From NCBI GenBank assembly GCA_963828385.1, contig CAWHEF010000002.1, positions 2,108,001 through 2,172,000 on the forward strand: a stretch of DNA of 64,000 nt, in the 5' to 3' direction. A program made the translations under genes and the position numbers. Of this stretch, positions 1-7,956 are shown in pieces. Below the pieces are notes generated by a model. The model searched no databases, was not told where the DNA came from, and worked only from the letters and a program-made list of their open reading frames with translations. This DNA is from Bog-756 sp963828385 (GTDB lineage Bacteria; Actinomycetota; Acidimicrobiia; Acidimicrobiales; RAAP-2). Every line of letters begins with the position of its first letter. The stretch's first letter is position 1.

Positions 1-55
1 GGAGCCGCCCTTCGGCGTTGGCCGTGGACTCGCCGTGTCGGAGCAGGATCAACAC
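1..55 (-). CDS. histidine phosphatase (phosphoglycerate mutase-like), N-terminal fragment
   Basis: Only the first 18 codons lie in the window; the gene runs off the left edge. The minus strand from a GTG at 55 reads V-L-I-L-L-R-H-G-E-S-T-A-N, which contains the RHG catalytic motif of the histidine phosphatase superfamily (the His accepts the phosphate). The start lies 27 nt beyond the stop of the C4 zinc-ribbon gene, with an in-frame stop just upstream, so GTG 55 is the only sensible start. In mycobacteria a zinc-ribbon gene of this type precedes an RNase H/phosphatase gene (Rv2229c-Rv2228c). The same order is kept here, although this product begins directly with the phosphatase domain and has no RNase H part before it. 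Confidence 0.75.
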   Translation of the reverse strand, partial: MLILLRHGESTANAEGRL

Positions 56-82
56 CGGACTGATCGTTCCAGACGGCGGCTC

Positions 83-799
83 TCAGCGCACGAGGATGCG
101 GTCGCACTGGGTGCAGGTCACGAGCTCGTCAGGGGGGAGGTGCCGGATCCGATCGAGATCGACGGACGACAACGTGAGGTGGCATCCGCCACACCGGTCT
201 CCCACGAGTCGAGCCGCACCAACCCCCCCGAGCCGCGAGCGGAGCTTCTCGTACCGCTCGGCCAAGGGCTCGGGGAGCCCTGCCGCCTCGAGGCGGCGGC
301 CGGCTTCTTCCTCCTCGATCGACCGGCGGGTTGACCGCTCCGCCTCGGCGATGGCAGAGGTGAGGCGCTCGATGTCCGCATCGAGCGCCTCGGAGGCCGA
401 GACGTGCTGCGACAGGGCCGCATCGAGCGGCTCCTCCTCCTCGAGTAGGTCGATCTCCTGCTCCTCGAACCTGCTCTGACGCTCCGCCAGCTGATGCACC
501 TCATGGTCCATGGCCTGGAGGTCCCGGGATGCGGTCACCGTCCCCGACTCCATACGCTGCTCGATGGCGTGACGACGGTGGGCGGCCTCTTCGATCTGCC
601 CTTCCAGGTGGCGCTGCCGGGTGGCGAGATCCTCCACCTGGGACCGGACCTCCTCCATGGCCTCACCAAGTCGCGCCTTGCGCCGCAGGGCGGCATCCAG
701 CTCGACACGTTCCGGCAGCACGTCCAAGCCGTGGCGCAACTGGTCCAGGGCGGTGTCGTGCTCCTGGACCCGGAGCAAGGTGTCGAACGGCTCGGTCAT
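83..799 (-). CDS. C4-type zinc-ribbon coiled-coil protein (DUF164 family)
   Basis: A 238-residue protein with a long charged helical region (about residues 10-190, rich in E, R, L and Q in heptad-like spacing) predicted to form a coiled-coil hairpin. It ends in a zinc ribbon with Cys203-x2-Cys206 and Cys229-x2-Cys232. This is the architecture of the zf-RING_7/DUF164 family, whose members are thought to be nucleic-acid associated; the precise role is unknown. Its start overlaps the stop of the NUDIX gene by 4 nt (ATGA type), so the two are translationally coupled. It is followed 27 nt later by the histidine phosphatase. Length and C-terminus are typical of the family. Confidence 0.85.
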   Translation of the reverse strand: MTEPFDTLLRVQEHDTALDQLRHGLDVLPERVELDAALRRKARLGEAMEEVRSQVEDLATRQRHLEGQIEEAAHRRHAIEQRMESGTVTASRDLQAMDHEVHQLAERQSRFEEQEIDLLEEEEPLDAALSQHVSASEALDADIERLTSAIAEAERSTRRSIEEEEAGRRLEAAGLPEPLAERYEKLRSRLGGVGAARLVGDRCGGCHLTLSSVDLDRIRHLPPDELVTCTQCDRILVR

Positions 800-1446
800 C
801 GTCTCCCGGTCAGCCTACGGGCTGTGGCCAGGCCGCCGACAAGGGCCTCGTCGGCTGCAGCCATCGCCTCGTCCCAATCGAACCAGGCGACGTCCTGGCT
901 CTCCCCGGGCCCGGGAGCCGGATCGGCGTCGGGCGCTTCGAGCAGGTACCGGAGATCGAGGTGCACATGGCCGGTCGGCACCAGGTGGACGTCCACGTGG
1001 ACGAGTAGAGGACGGCCAGAAGGATGGCCCACCGGCAGGCCGGTCTCTTCGCCGCACTCGCGCAGTGCCGCGTCGTCGGGCGTCTCGTCAGGCTCCAGGT
1101 GGCCGCCCGGTTGGATCCAACGGCCGAGCCGACGATGGCGGTGGAGCACGACACCCCGGTCGCCGACGACGATCCCGGACGCCGTGACGTGGGTCGGATC
1201 GGCCGACCGGTCGAACGGTCGGGCCAACCGACCGAGCGCTGCCACCATCTCCGACAGGGACGATTCCTCCCGCCGGTCCCCCGCACGGTGGGCCAGGAGC
1301 GCGGCGAGCAGGCGGGCGACCGGTGCCGCCGGCTCAGGCAGACTTCCGACGCTGCCGGTGGATCCGACGGCGCTCGCGTTCGGTGGTGCCGCCCCAGATC
1401 CCCTCGCGCTCACGGTTGGCGAGAGCGTGCTCCAGGCAGGCCTCAC
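796..1446 (-). CDS. NUDIX hydrolase
   Basis: Contains a complete NUDIX box on the pattern Gx5Ex7RExxEExGL (begins GGHLEPDETPDDAALRE, then C-G-E-E-T-G-L), preceded by VLHRHRRLGRWIQPGGH. Such proteins hydrolyse nucleoside diphosphates linked to another moiety; the substrate cannot be read from sequence. The start is uncertain. The open frame begins at ATG 1446 and has a GTG at 1413, both well inside the upstream whiB gene, while the first ATG that avoids overlap is at 1248. Relatives have an N-terminal helix like the one encoded at about 1250-1310 (LLAALLAHRAGDRRE), which favours an upstream start. The stop overlaps the zinc-ribbon gene start by 4 nt. Confidence 0.85.
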   Translation of the reverse strand: MRPAWSTLSPTVSARGSGAAPPNASAVGSTGSVGSLPEPAAPVARLLAALLAHRAGDRREESSLSEMVAALGRLARPFDRSADPTHVTASGIVVGDRGVVLHRHRRLGRWIQPGGHLEPDETPDDAALRECGEETGLPVGHPSGRPLLVHVDVHLVPTGHVHLDLRYLLEAPDADPAPGPGESQDVAWFDWDEAMAAADEALVGGLATARRLTGRR

Positions 1447-1564
1447 GCACTACGCACTGGTCACAGATGGACTTTGCCTCATCGGCCTCCTCGTCGGAGA
1501 CCGGGTAGAACACGTCTGGATCGATGCCCCGGCAGGCTGCGTGCTTGCGCCAGGTGGCCTTCAT
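1334..1564 (-). CDS. WhiB-family iron-sulfur transcriptional regulator
   Basis: A 76-residue protein with the four WhiB cysteines at positions 11, 34, 37 and 43 (C-x22-C-x2-C-x5-C), which bind a [4Fe-4S] cluster. The G-I-W-G-G turn follows at 55-59, then a basic C-terminal tail (RERRRIHRQRRK) used for DNA contact. WhiB proteins are confined to actinobacteria and their phages, so this gene is a strong taxonomic marker. They act with the housekeeping sigma factor and respond to redox or NO. The size fits the small WhiB1/WhiB2-like class; I cannot assign the paralogue. Upstream on the minus strand are TGTCAG and TAGATC 18 nt apart (about 1640-1672), a possible promoter. Confidence 0.93.
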   Translation of the reverse strand: MKATWRKHAACRGIDPDVFYPVSDEEADEAKSICDQCVVREACLEHALANREREGIWGGTTERERRRIHRQRRKSA

Positions 1565-1780
1565 GGGGAAGTCACTTCCTCGTTACTCGATGGATCACTG
1601 AGTTCCGTCCCACTGACCTCTGTGACCTGGTAAAACACGATCTACAGGCAAAAAGGGCGGAACTGACAGTATGACCCAGCCAACCCCGCGATGTCCACAA
1701 ATCCGCTTGACGATCCCGCCGGGCCCGCCCTGGGGTGGCACCGGCCGGTGCTTGGAGCACGCTGTCTAGGATCCCAGAGC

Positions 1781-2722
1781 ATGTCCACCGAGGCCCTCCG
1801 GGGCGAGTCCATCGTCGTCACCGGGGTCACCGGTCAGGTTGCCGGCCCGATGGCCGTCGCACTGGCCAAGGACAACCACGTGGTGGGGGCGGCCCGGTTC
1901 AGGGACCCCGCATCCCGCGTCCGCCTCGAGGAGAGCGGGATCACCTGTGTCCCCGTCGACCTCCTCACTGGGGACGTCGCGGGCCTTCCCGCCGACGCCG
2001 CCATCGTCCTGCACTTCGCCGTGTCCAAGACCAACGACTGGGAGTCGGACCTCCAGGCGAACTGCGGTGGGCTCGCCTCGCTGATGGAGCACCACAAGAG
2101 GGCGAGAGCGTTCCTCCACTGCTCGACGACCGGGGTCTACAAGCCTCTGGGCCACCACGTCTTCGCCGAAGGCGACGAGCTTGGCGACAACCACGGCGTG
2201 TGGCCCTTCCTGCGCACCTACAGCATCTGCAAGATCGCCGCCGAGGCTACGGCGCGCTGGTCGGCTCAGCGCTACTCGCTGCCCACCACGATCGCCCGGC
2301 TCTCGGTCCCCTACGGTGACGCCGGGGGGTGGCCGGCAATCCACCTCGAGATGATGCTCAACGGGTCGCCCATCCCGGTCCACGACGACGCGCCCTCCGT
2401 CTACCATCCCATCCACGAGGACGACATCATCGGCATGGTCCCCGGGCTCGTGGCTGCGGCGTCGGTTCCGGCGCTCACCGTCAACTGGGGTGGCGACGAG
2501 ACGGTGAGCATCGAGGAATGGTGCGGGTACCTCGCTGAGCTCACGGGGGCTCCGGCGAACTTGGCGTCGACCAAGGACACCATCGACAGCGTGGACATCG
2601 ACCTCTCCCTGATGCACGAGCGGGTCGGCACGACCACTGTCGGATGGAAGGAGGGGATGCGCAGGATGGTGGCGGCACGGCACCCGGAGCTTCTCGGCCG
2701 GTCGGACCCAGTCCCCGACTGA
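1781..2722 (+). CDS. NAD(P)-dependent epimerase/dehydratase (extended SDR family)
   Basis: A 313-residue Rossmann-fold protein. The nucleotide-binding glycine motif (TGVTGQVAG) lies near residues 14-22. A catalytic Ser-Thr segment (HCSTTGVYK) and the YxxxK pair (YSICK, near residue 147) follow, as in extended short-chain dehydrogenases that act on nucleotide sugars or similar substrates. The motif has Q-V-A where many relatives have F-I/L-G, so the cofactor site is slightly unusual. The open frame extends 30 codons further upstream, but ATG 1781 places the Rossmann motif at the usual distance from the N-terminus. It is convergent with the next gene. Substrate unknown. Confidence 0.82.
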   Translation: MSTEALRGESIVVTGVTGQVAGPMAVALAKDNHVVGAARFRDPASRVRLEESGITCVPVDLLTGDVAGLPADAAIVLHFAVSKTNDWESDLQANCGGLASLMEHHKRARAFLHCSTTGVYKPLGHHVFAEGDELGDNHGVWPFLRTYSICKIAAEATARWSAQRYSLPTTIARLSVPYGDAGGWPAIHLEMMLNGSPIPVHDDAPSVYHPIHEDDIIGMVPGLVAAASVPALTVNWGGDETVSIEEWCGYLAELTGAPANLASTKDTIDSVDIDLSLMHERVGTTTVGWKEGMRRMVAARHPELLGRSDPVPD

Positions 2723-2829
2723 GTCGCCCACGAGAGTGGCAGTTGTCCGGTGCGCATTCCCCCCGTCATGTCGGCACCTTCGTCGAACTGATACCTGAAA
2801 GTCAGTCGCGTCGCATCAGCGGAGCGGCG

Positions 2830-3264
2830 TCACCGGGGCGGATAGCCCTGGGACGTGTGCGGGCTCCCCACCGACCAGGCATCGATCACGGGGTCGGGCG
2901 CCACGACGATCTTCGTTCCCGACTCGAACGCCACCGTCAGCTCTCCCCTGGCTGTCGTCCATAGCCACCGCGCCGCCCCCGGAAAGACTGCGAGCAGAGG
3001 GCCGAGACCGGCTCGTAGGTTGGGGTCGAGGCGATGGACGACCCCTTGGGATTCGACCGTGAACGGAGTGGTGACGGCCACCTCTGTCGGACCGAACTGC
3101 AGGCGGGTCCGGTGGTCGATCCTGATGAACGACAGCGACCGCTCTTCCAGGACGAACTCCATTCCGCCGCCGGGGAGCTCTCTCACCAAAGCGCCCGCCA
3201 CCATCGAGTCATGTTGGCACGCCACCCCCTGCACCGCACATCTTTTGGTCGATCCCCCGTGCAT
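2830..3264 (-). CDS. hypothetical protein, resembles DUF6188 proteins
   Basis: Up to 144 residues, no signal peptide or membrane segment. The core from about residue 25 reads as alternating beta strands (LSFIRIDHRTRLQFG, then EVAVTTPFTVES) and ends in KIVVAPDPVIDAWSV. That layout recalls small actinobacterial proteins of the DUF6188 type, which end in a 'PDxxxEAW' segment. The assignment is tentative and no function is known. ATG 3204 is an alternative start that would drop 20 N-terminal residues (CAVQGVACQHDS and similar) that look unlike coding sequence. It ends convergent with the SDR gene. Confidence 0.6.
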   Translation of the reverse strand: MHGGSTKRCAVQGVACQHDSMVAGALVRELPGGGMEFVLEERSLSFIRIDHRTRLQFGPTEVAVTTPFTVESQGVVHRLDPNLRAGLGPLLAVFPGAARWLWTTARGELTVAFESGTKIVVAPDPVIDAWSVGSPHTSQGYPPR

Positions 3265-3309
3265 GACCGACCGTCACGGTTCTTCAGGCACGGCCTGCAG
3301 AAGCGCCCC

Positions 3310-3960
3310 CTAGAGAAACGTGGGCTCATCGGGCCACAGCAGTTTGGCGAGCCGACGGGTCAGGCCGGCCAGCTCCATGGCCGTGGCCCGGTAGTCGTCG
3401 AGCGACCCTCCGTAAGGATCGGCGAGATCGTCGGATCCCGACCGATCGAAGAGCGACGCCCGCTGCCGGTCTCCGTGCACGGCGTCGATCCACGAGCGGA
3501 ACCCCTGATCGGGTCGCCTGGGACCGACCTCTCCCCCACGTCGCACCAGCTCCTTGTAGGTGAAGGCGCGCGACCAGCTGGGCGGGTCGAGGGCCACGAT
3601 CTCCTTTATGTGGAGGCGGGTCATGCCGATAACGAGGTCGGCGGTCACGATCAGCGGCTCTGTGAGGGCCCGGCATTCCTGCGGCTGGAACTCGATGCCG
3701 TAGGGCGCCAACGCCGCGCCCACCTGGTCGGGCGCCGGGGCTGCCGTGGCCCGGATGCCCGCCGAGGAGACGTCAATTTGATCAGAATGGTGCTCGACCT
3801 CGGCGGCGAACAGCGCCGCGGCCATGGGAGATCGACAGAGATTGGCAGTGCAGACGAAAAGGAAGTGAACTTGAGGATTGTAACGGTAAGCGTTGCCGGT
3901 CCCGACGAGCCCGAGGCGGGCCCCGGACGGGCTGCACGGCTGCGACCGGGACGGCGTCAC
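3310..3960 (-). CDS. low-molecular-weight protein tyrosine phosphatase
   Basis: Carries the P-loop C-T-A-N-L-C-R-S-P (Cx5R-S) of low-molecular-weight tyrosine phosphatases close to the N-terminus, and the general-acid Asp in D-P-Y (from DDLADPYGG) about 150 residues later. These enzymes dephosphorylate tyrosine, often on BY-kinases that control polysaccharide chain length. A Wzz/BY-kinase lies at 20180-21857, and a glycosyltransferase is directly adjacent on the other strand, so a role in capsule or exopolysaccharide control is plausible. GTG 3960 is chosen as start. The frame is open to 4011, but that would overlap the ribosome-binding region of the divergent gene. Confidence 0.85.
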   Translation of the reverse strand: MTPSRSQPCSPSGARLGLVGTGNAYRYNPQVHFLFVCTANLCRSPMAAALFAAEVEHHSDQIDVSSAGIRATAAPAPDQVGAALAPYGIEFQPQECRALTEPLIVTADLVIGMTRLHIKEIVALDPPSWSRAFTYKELVRRGGEVGPRRPDQGFRSWIDAVHGDRQRASLFDRSGSDDLADPYGGSLDDYRATAMELAGLTRRLAKLLWPDEPTFL

Positions 3961-4013
3961 GCGTCCGTTGCCCCGTGATCCGTGTGTCACGTGGGGCGGA
4001 AAGGAGGACAACG

Positions 4014-4406
4014 GTGCGCACCAATGCGGAAATCGTGCGGACCATCACGGACGCCCTGAGCGAGGGTGATCCCCTTCGCGTCATGGCGTTCATGTCCAAT
4101 GACGTCCGGTGGGCGGTGAGTGCGGCGGACCGCGAGGCGGCTCCTTGGTTCAAGGAGTACCGGGGCAAGGCGGGCGTCAGCGCCTTCTTCGAGGAGCTCT
4201 CGAAGGCCACGTTCACCGACTTCACGGTCAAGGCCATCCTGGCCGACGGCGACCTCGTCATGTGCTGGCTCCACGTGGCGTTCACGAGCCCGAGCCACCG
4301 CGTCGTCGACATGGACGAGGTTCAGATCTGGACGCTGGCGGACGGCAAGGTGGTCTCGCTCGAAACTGTGTTGGACACCGCCCTCGTGGGCGCGGCATTC
4401 GGGTGA
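4014..4406 (+). CDS. SnoaL/NTF2-like domain protein
   Basis: A 130-residue protein of the NTF2-like cone fold: N-terminal helices (EIVRTITDALSEGDPLRVMAF), then 'DVRWAV' and a curved sheet, ending with 'VQIWTLADGKVVSLETVLDT'. Members are polyketide cyclases, isomerases or ligand-binding proteins; the ligand is unknown here. The start is GTG 4014, set by a strong Shine-Dalgarno (AAAGGAGG, 4000-4007) 6 nt upstream. Its TGA overlaps the GTG of the following glycosyltransferase (GTGA), so the two are co-translated. It may be an accessory protein for that sugar transfer. Confidence 0.78.
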   Translation: MRTNAEIVRTITDALSEGDPLRVMAFMSNDVRWAVSAADREAAPWFKEYRGKAGVSAFFEELSKATFTDFTVKAILADGDLVMCWLHVAFTSPSHRVVDMDEVQIWTLADGKVVSLETVLDTALVGAAFG

Positions 4407-5503
4407 GCGGGTCGCATGATGTCGTCCTGGTCCACGACTACCTCACCCAGAGGGGCGGCGCCGAGCGGGTCGCCCTCACCCTGACCGACGCGTTTCCCGG
4501 CGCAGCCCTCCACACCTCGTTCTACCTGCCGAAGGACACCCTGCCCGGGTTCGGGTCGGTGGACGTCCGGACGCTCGCCCTGGATCGGATCGGGCTGCTC
4601 CGCTCCCACCATCGGATGGCCCTGCCCGTGCTCGCCCCCGCGTTCAGCCGCCTCCGACTGGACGCCGAGGTGGCGGTGTGCTCGTCGAGCGGCTGGGCTC
4701 ACGGCGCCACCGCGCTCGGCAGAAAGGTCGTCTACTGCCACACTCCTGCCCGCTGGCTCTATCAATCCGTCCGCTACCTGGACGGCATGCCACGGTGGAC
4801 GGCGCCGGTGCTCGGCGCCCTGAGGCCGGCCCTCATCAACTGGGACATGAAGGCGGCGACATCGGCCGACCGGTACCTGGCGAACTCGAGCGCCGTGAAG
4901 CGGCGGATCGCCGACCTCTATGGCATCGACGCCGAGGTGGTGCCTCCCGCCGTCGACCTCGACGCCGGCGGTCCGATCCAGCCGTTGGAGGCAGTTGATC
5001 CCGGCTTCTACCTCTGTGTCTCCCGCCTGCTCGCCTACAAGAACGTCGATGCGGTGGTAGCGGCGTTCTCCTCGCTGCCCGCCGAGCGCCTCGTCGTCGT
5101 CGGGAGCGGCCCGCTGCACGACCGGATCGTGGCGAGCGCTCCTTCCAACGTGCGTGTCCTGGGCTCGGTGAGCGACGCCGGCCTGCGCTGGCTGTACGCC
5201 TCGTCGGCGGGGCTGATCGCAGCCTCCTACGAGGACTTCGGGCTCACCCCCGTCGAGGCCGCCGGCTTCGGCAAGCCCACGGCCGCCCTCCGGTGGGGCG
5301 GGTTCCTCGACACCATCCTCGAGGACGCAACCGGGGTCTTCTTCGACCAGCCGATTCCGTCATCGATCGCCCAGGCCGTCGGACATCTGGCCCGCACCCA
5401 CTGGGATGAGTCGGTCCTCGTCGAGCACGCCGGCCGGTACACGAGGGACCGGTTCGTGGCACGCGTGCGACAAGTGGTGGACGAAGTGCGCCGAACGGGC
5501 TGA
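4403..5503 (+). CDS. family-4 glycosyltransferase
   Basis: A 366-residue GT-B enzyme. The N-terminal domain opens with a HDYLTQRGGAERV segment, the acceptor-side glycine loop of GT4 proteins. The C-terminal domain has YLCVSRLLAYKNVDAVV and the nucleotide-sugar binding segment YEDFGLTPVEAAGFGKP, with the E-x7-E pattern. It would transfer a sugar from a nucleotide donor during polysaccharide or glycolipid assembly in the cytoplasm. The GTG start overlaps the stop of the SnoaL-like gene by 4 nt. This is the only plus-strand glycosyltransferase on the left flank of the polysaccharide locus. Confidence 0.9.
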   Translation: MSGSHDVVLVHDYLTQRGGAERVALTLTDAFPGAALHTSFYLPKDTLPGFGSVDVRTLALDRIGLLRSHHRMALPVLAPAFSRLRLDAEVAVCSSSGWAHGATALGRKVVYCHTPARWLYQSVRYLDGMPRWTAPVLGALRPALINWDMKAATSADRYLANSSAVKRRIADLYGIDAEVVPPAVDLDAGGPIQPLEAVDPGFYLCVSRLLAYKNVDAVVAAFSSLPAERLVVVGSGPLHDRIVASAPSNVRVLGSVSDAGLRWLYASSAGLIAASYEDFGLTPVEAAGFGKPTAALRWGGFLDTILEDATGVFFDQPIPSSIAQAVGHLARTHWDESVLVEHAGRYTRDRFVARVRQVVDEVRRTG

Positions 5504-5544
5504 TCCGGGACGGGCCGTGGGTGGGGGGTGTTCCCATGTCGGTG

Positions 5545-6201
5545 TCAGGGAGGCCCGATGGGATCCTGCTCGCTTTTGGTCCCGGGGACGAGGGCGGCGA
5601 ATGCCATCCCTCGTGGCCCATCTGCCAGGCGGTCGACGATGATCGCGCCACACTGCTCGGGGGTGAGCGTGGAGGTGTCGACTTCCAGGTCGTAGTAGTG
5701 GTGGGCGTGCACCTCTTGCTGCCAACGTTCGACGGCGGCGAGCAGGGATGGGTCGGCTCCGTCCCGGTGTTGGTTCCAGGTCGCGGAGCGGCGCTGCCAG
5801 ATCACGTCGATCGGGCAGCGGACGCCGATCCACAGCACTGCGAGGCCCGTGAGGCGGGCGGCGCACCTGCGCAGCACCTGGTGCTGCTGGCTGTAGGCCT
5901 CGTGGTGGTCCACATCGAGGACGACATCGAACCCGGCACGGGCGTGGGCTGCGACCGAGTCGTAGAGCGCCACATATAACCGGACGACGGCGTCTTCCAG
6001 TTCTGGGCGTTCGCCGCCCGGTCGCAGCCCGATCCCCGGTCGGAGCTGTGGTGGGAGAGTCTCGACTGAACGGTCGACGCCAAGGTTGATCCAGGATCCG
6101 GGTCCCTGCTCTTGGAGCGCCTCCACGATGGACGACTTGCCGGAGCGGGGTGCTCCGTTGAGGATGACGACCCTCCCTGGTGGAGTCGTCGACCTGGACA
6201 C
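5545..6201 (-). CDS. chloramphenicol phosphotransferase-like P-loop kinase
   Basis: A 218-residue P-loop protein with Walker A GAPRSGKSS near residue 16 and the layout of the CPT family: V-I-L-N-G start, 'WINLGVDR', 'FDVVLDVDHHE', and 'WIGVRCPIDVIWQRR' with the lid arginines. CPT enzymes phosphorylate small molecules such as chloramphenicol, but most family members have unknown substrates and should not be read as resistance genes. It lies between convergent and co-directional polysaccharide genes and has its own start. No link to its neighbours can be shown. Confidence 0.8.
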   Translation of the reverse strand: MSRSTTPPGRVVILNGAPRSGKSSIVEALQEQGPGSWINLGVDRSVETLPPQLRPGIGLRPGGERPELEDAVVRLYVALYDSVAAHARAGFDVVLDVDHHEAYSQQHQVLRRCAARLTGLAVLWIGVRCPIDVIWQRRSATWNQHRDGADPSLLAAVERWQQEVHAHHYYDLEVDTSTLTPEQCGAIIVDRLADGPRGMAFAALVPGTKSEQDPIGPP

Positions 6202-6272
6202 GCCCCCGGATGTTACGCAGCTTCGATCGTTGAAGCCGCTCTCGTTCAGCTCGTTCGAGGGTCAGCGCCGGG

Positions 6273-7862
6273 TCAAGAGGCGCCGCGGCCGCCGAAGACG
6301 GTGGCCGGGGTCCGCCACATGATCTGCACGTCCCACCAGAACGACCAGGAGGCGACGTAGAGGTAGTCGAGCCGGCACAGCTCCAGATGAGAGAGCTCGT
6401 TGCGGCCCGAAACCTGCCACAGGCCGGTCATTCCCGGTCGGGCCTCGAACCGCTTTCTCGCCCAGCCCTCGATCTGCATGGCCTCCGACACAACGAAGGG
6501 GCGCGGCCCGACAAGGGACATGTCTCCCTTCCACACGTTGATGAGCTGGGGGAACTCGTCGAGGCTGGTCCGGCGCAAGAACCGGCCGACCCGGGTGACC
6601 CTCGGGTCGTTCTGAACCTTGAACAGGGGGCCGTCCACCTCGTTCAGATGCGCGATCTCCTGGCGCCTTTCCTCGGCGTCGCGGTACATCGTACGGAACT
6701 TCATCATGGGGAAGGGCCGCTCGTTCTTGCCGGTGCGAACCTGTTTGAAGAAGACGGTGCCTGGGCTCGTGACCTTGACGAGGGCTGCGACCACGATCCA
6801 CAGGGGCGCCGTCACGAGCAGCACCGCCGAGGAGACGATCAGATCGAACGAGCGCTTCAAAAAGCGGGACCCGGCGCTGAGCGAAGGTGGCGCGATGTCG
6901 AGCATGGGCAGGCCCGAGAGGTCCTCGACATGGGATCGGGCGGTGATCAGCTCGTAGTACCGGGGGACGATCGACACGCCGACCTCACCGGCCAGGCCCT
7001 TCAGCATCTCGGTCGTACGTTCGGGGTGCGTCCGCGAGAAGCAAACCACCACCCGGGCCACGTCGAGCCTGCGGACCAGTTCGGGGAGGTCCTCGAGCTC
7101 ACCGAGCATGTCACGATGGTCGACAGGGCTGTCGTCGACGAATCCCATGAAGTTCACGCTGGAGTGAGCTCTCAAGTGGCTGGCGACGGTATCAGCGAGC
7201 TTGCCGGTGCCGACGACGATGACCGGCACCGCGCCGTTCACCTCCCCGGCGAGTAGGCCGAAGGCGAGTCCACGGGCGATGGGAACGGCCACCACCGCCA
7301 CCAGGCACATGGCGGCGGTCTTCGCCACCGAGAGGGTCACCAGATCGAACTGCTTGCTCAGGACGTAGGCGATCACGGCCACCAGGAACCCGCTGATCAT
7401 GATGGCGTGCACGAGATTGCGCAGGTCCGAGAAGACGCTCTTCGAGATCCTCCGGGTGACTCCCCGGTAGAGGCCGTAGAGCACGAAGACGGCGATGAAC
7501 ACGGGGATCATCGAGAGGTCGAACAGGTAGACCGGCTCGCCGCGGCCGGCGGACGACTGCGGGTTCGACGAGACCATCGCCACGATCAGAGGGCCGAGGA
7601 ACGAGGCGAGGGCGAGACCGGCCACGTCGGCCACGAGGAGCCGCCGGAGGGCGTGCCGGCGGATCCGGGCGATCGCACCCGTGCGCCTGCCCGGCTCGAT
7701 TAGCCGGTCGAGATCGATCTCCGCCGGTAAGGTCGCTCCGCGCAGCTGACGCTGTGCGTCCGATTCGAGTACTGCCATCCCTGCCGCCCTGCCCTTCCCC
7801 ACAGTGATCTCCGCCGCGGGGACCTTTCGCGCCTCTCCTTGACGTGCGAGGAACTGCGTCAC
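6273..7862 (-). CDS. exopolysaccharide polyprenyl-phosphate sugar transferase
   Basis: A 529-residue membrane protein of the WbaP/CpsE type. It has four to five N-terminal transmembrane segments (about residues 60-200), a central Rossmann-like CoA-binding-type domain ('VIVVGTGKLADTVASHL', about 220-330), a further membrane helix (SFDLIVSSAVLLVTAPLW) and the C-terminal bacterial sugar-transferase domain with 'FFKQVRTGKN', 'MMKFRTM', 'RTSLDEFPQLINV' and 'RPGMTGLWQVSGR'. It starts exopolysaccharide repeat units by moving a sugar phosphate from a nucleotide sugar to undecaprenyl phosphate. ATG 7778 is an alternative start. It lies 94 nt after the GH2-like gene on the same strand, so it may belong to the same transcript. 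Confidence 0.93.
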   Translation of the reverse strand: MTQFLARQGEARKVPAAEITVGKGRAAGMAVLESDAQRQLRGATLPAEIDLDRLIEPGRRTGAIARIRRHALRRLLVADVAGLALASFLGPLIVAMVSSNPQSSAGRGEPVYLFDLSMIPVFIAVFVLYGLYRGVTRRISKSVFSDLRNLVHAIMISGFLVAVIAYVLSKQFDLVTLSVAKTAAMCLVAVVAVPIARGLAFGLLAGEVNGAVPVIVVGTGKLADTVASHLRAHSSVNFMGFVDDSPVDHRDMLGELEDLPELVRRLDVARVVVCFSRTHPERTTEMLKGLAGEVGVSIVPRYYELITARSHVEDLSGLPMLDIAPPSLSAGSRFLKRSFDLIVSSAVLLVTAPLWIVVAALVKVTSPGTVFFKQVRTGKNERPFPMMKFRTMYRDAEERRQEIAHLNEVDGPLFKVQNDPRVTRVGRFLRRTSLDEFPQLINVWKGDMSLVGPRPFVVSEAMQIEGWARKRFEARPGMTGLWQVSGRNELSHLELCRLDYLYVASWSFWWDVQIMWRTPATVFGGRGAS

Positions 7863-7956
7863 CTCGGCAATCCTCCGCCTCGGGCGGTAATGCTAGGCGC
7901 GCATCCACCGACCGGACAACCGCGCCGGGGGCGGTGGTGGACCTGCCCCGGCGGGA

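Noticed and set aside
5545..6201. Chloramphenicol resistance gene
   Set aside because: Only the fold and P-loop match; most members of this family have other or unknown substrates, so resistance is not claimed.
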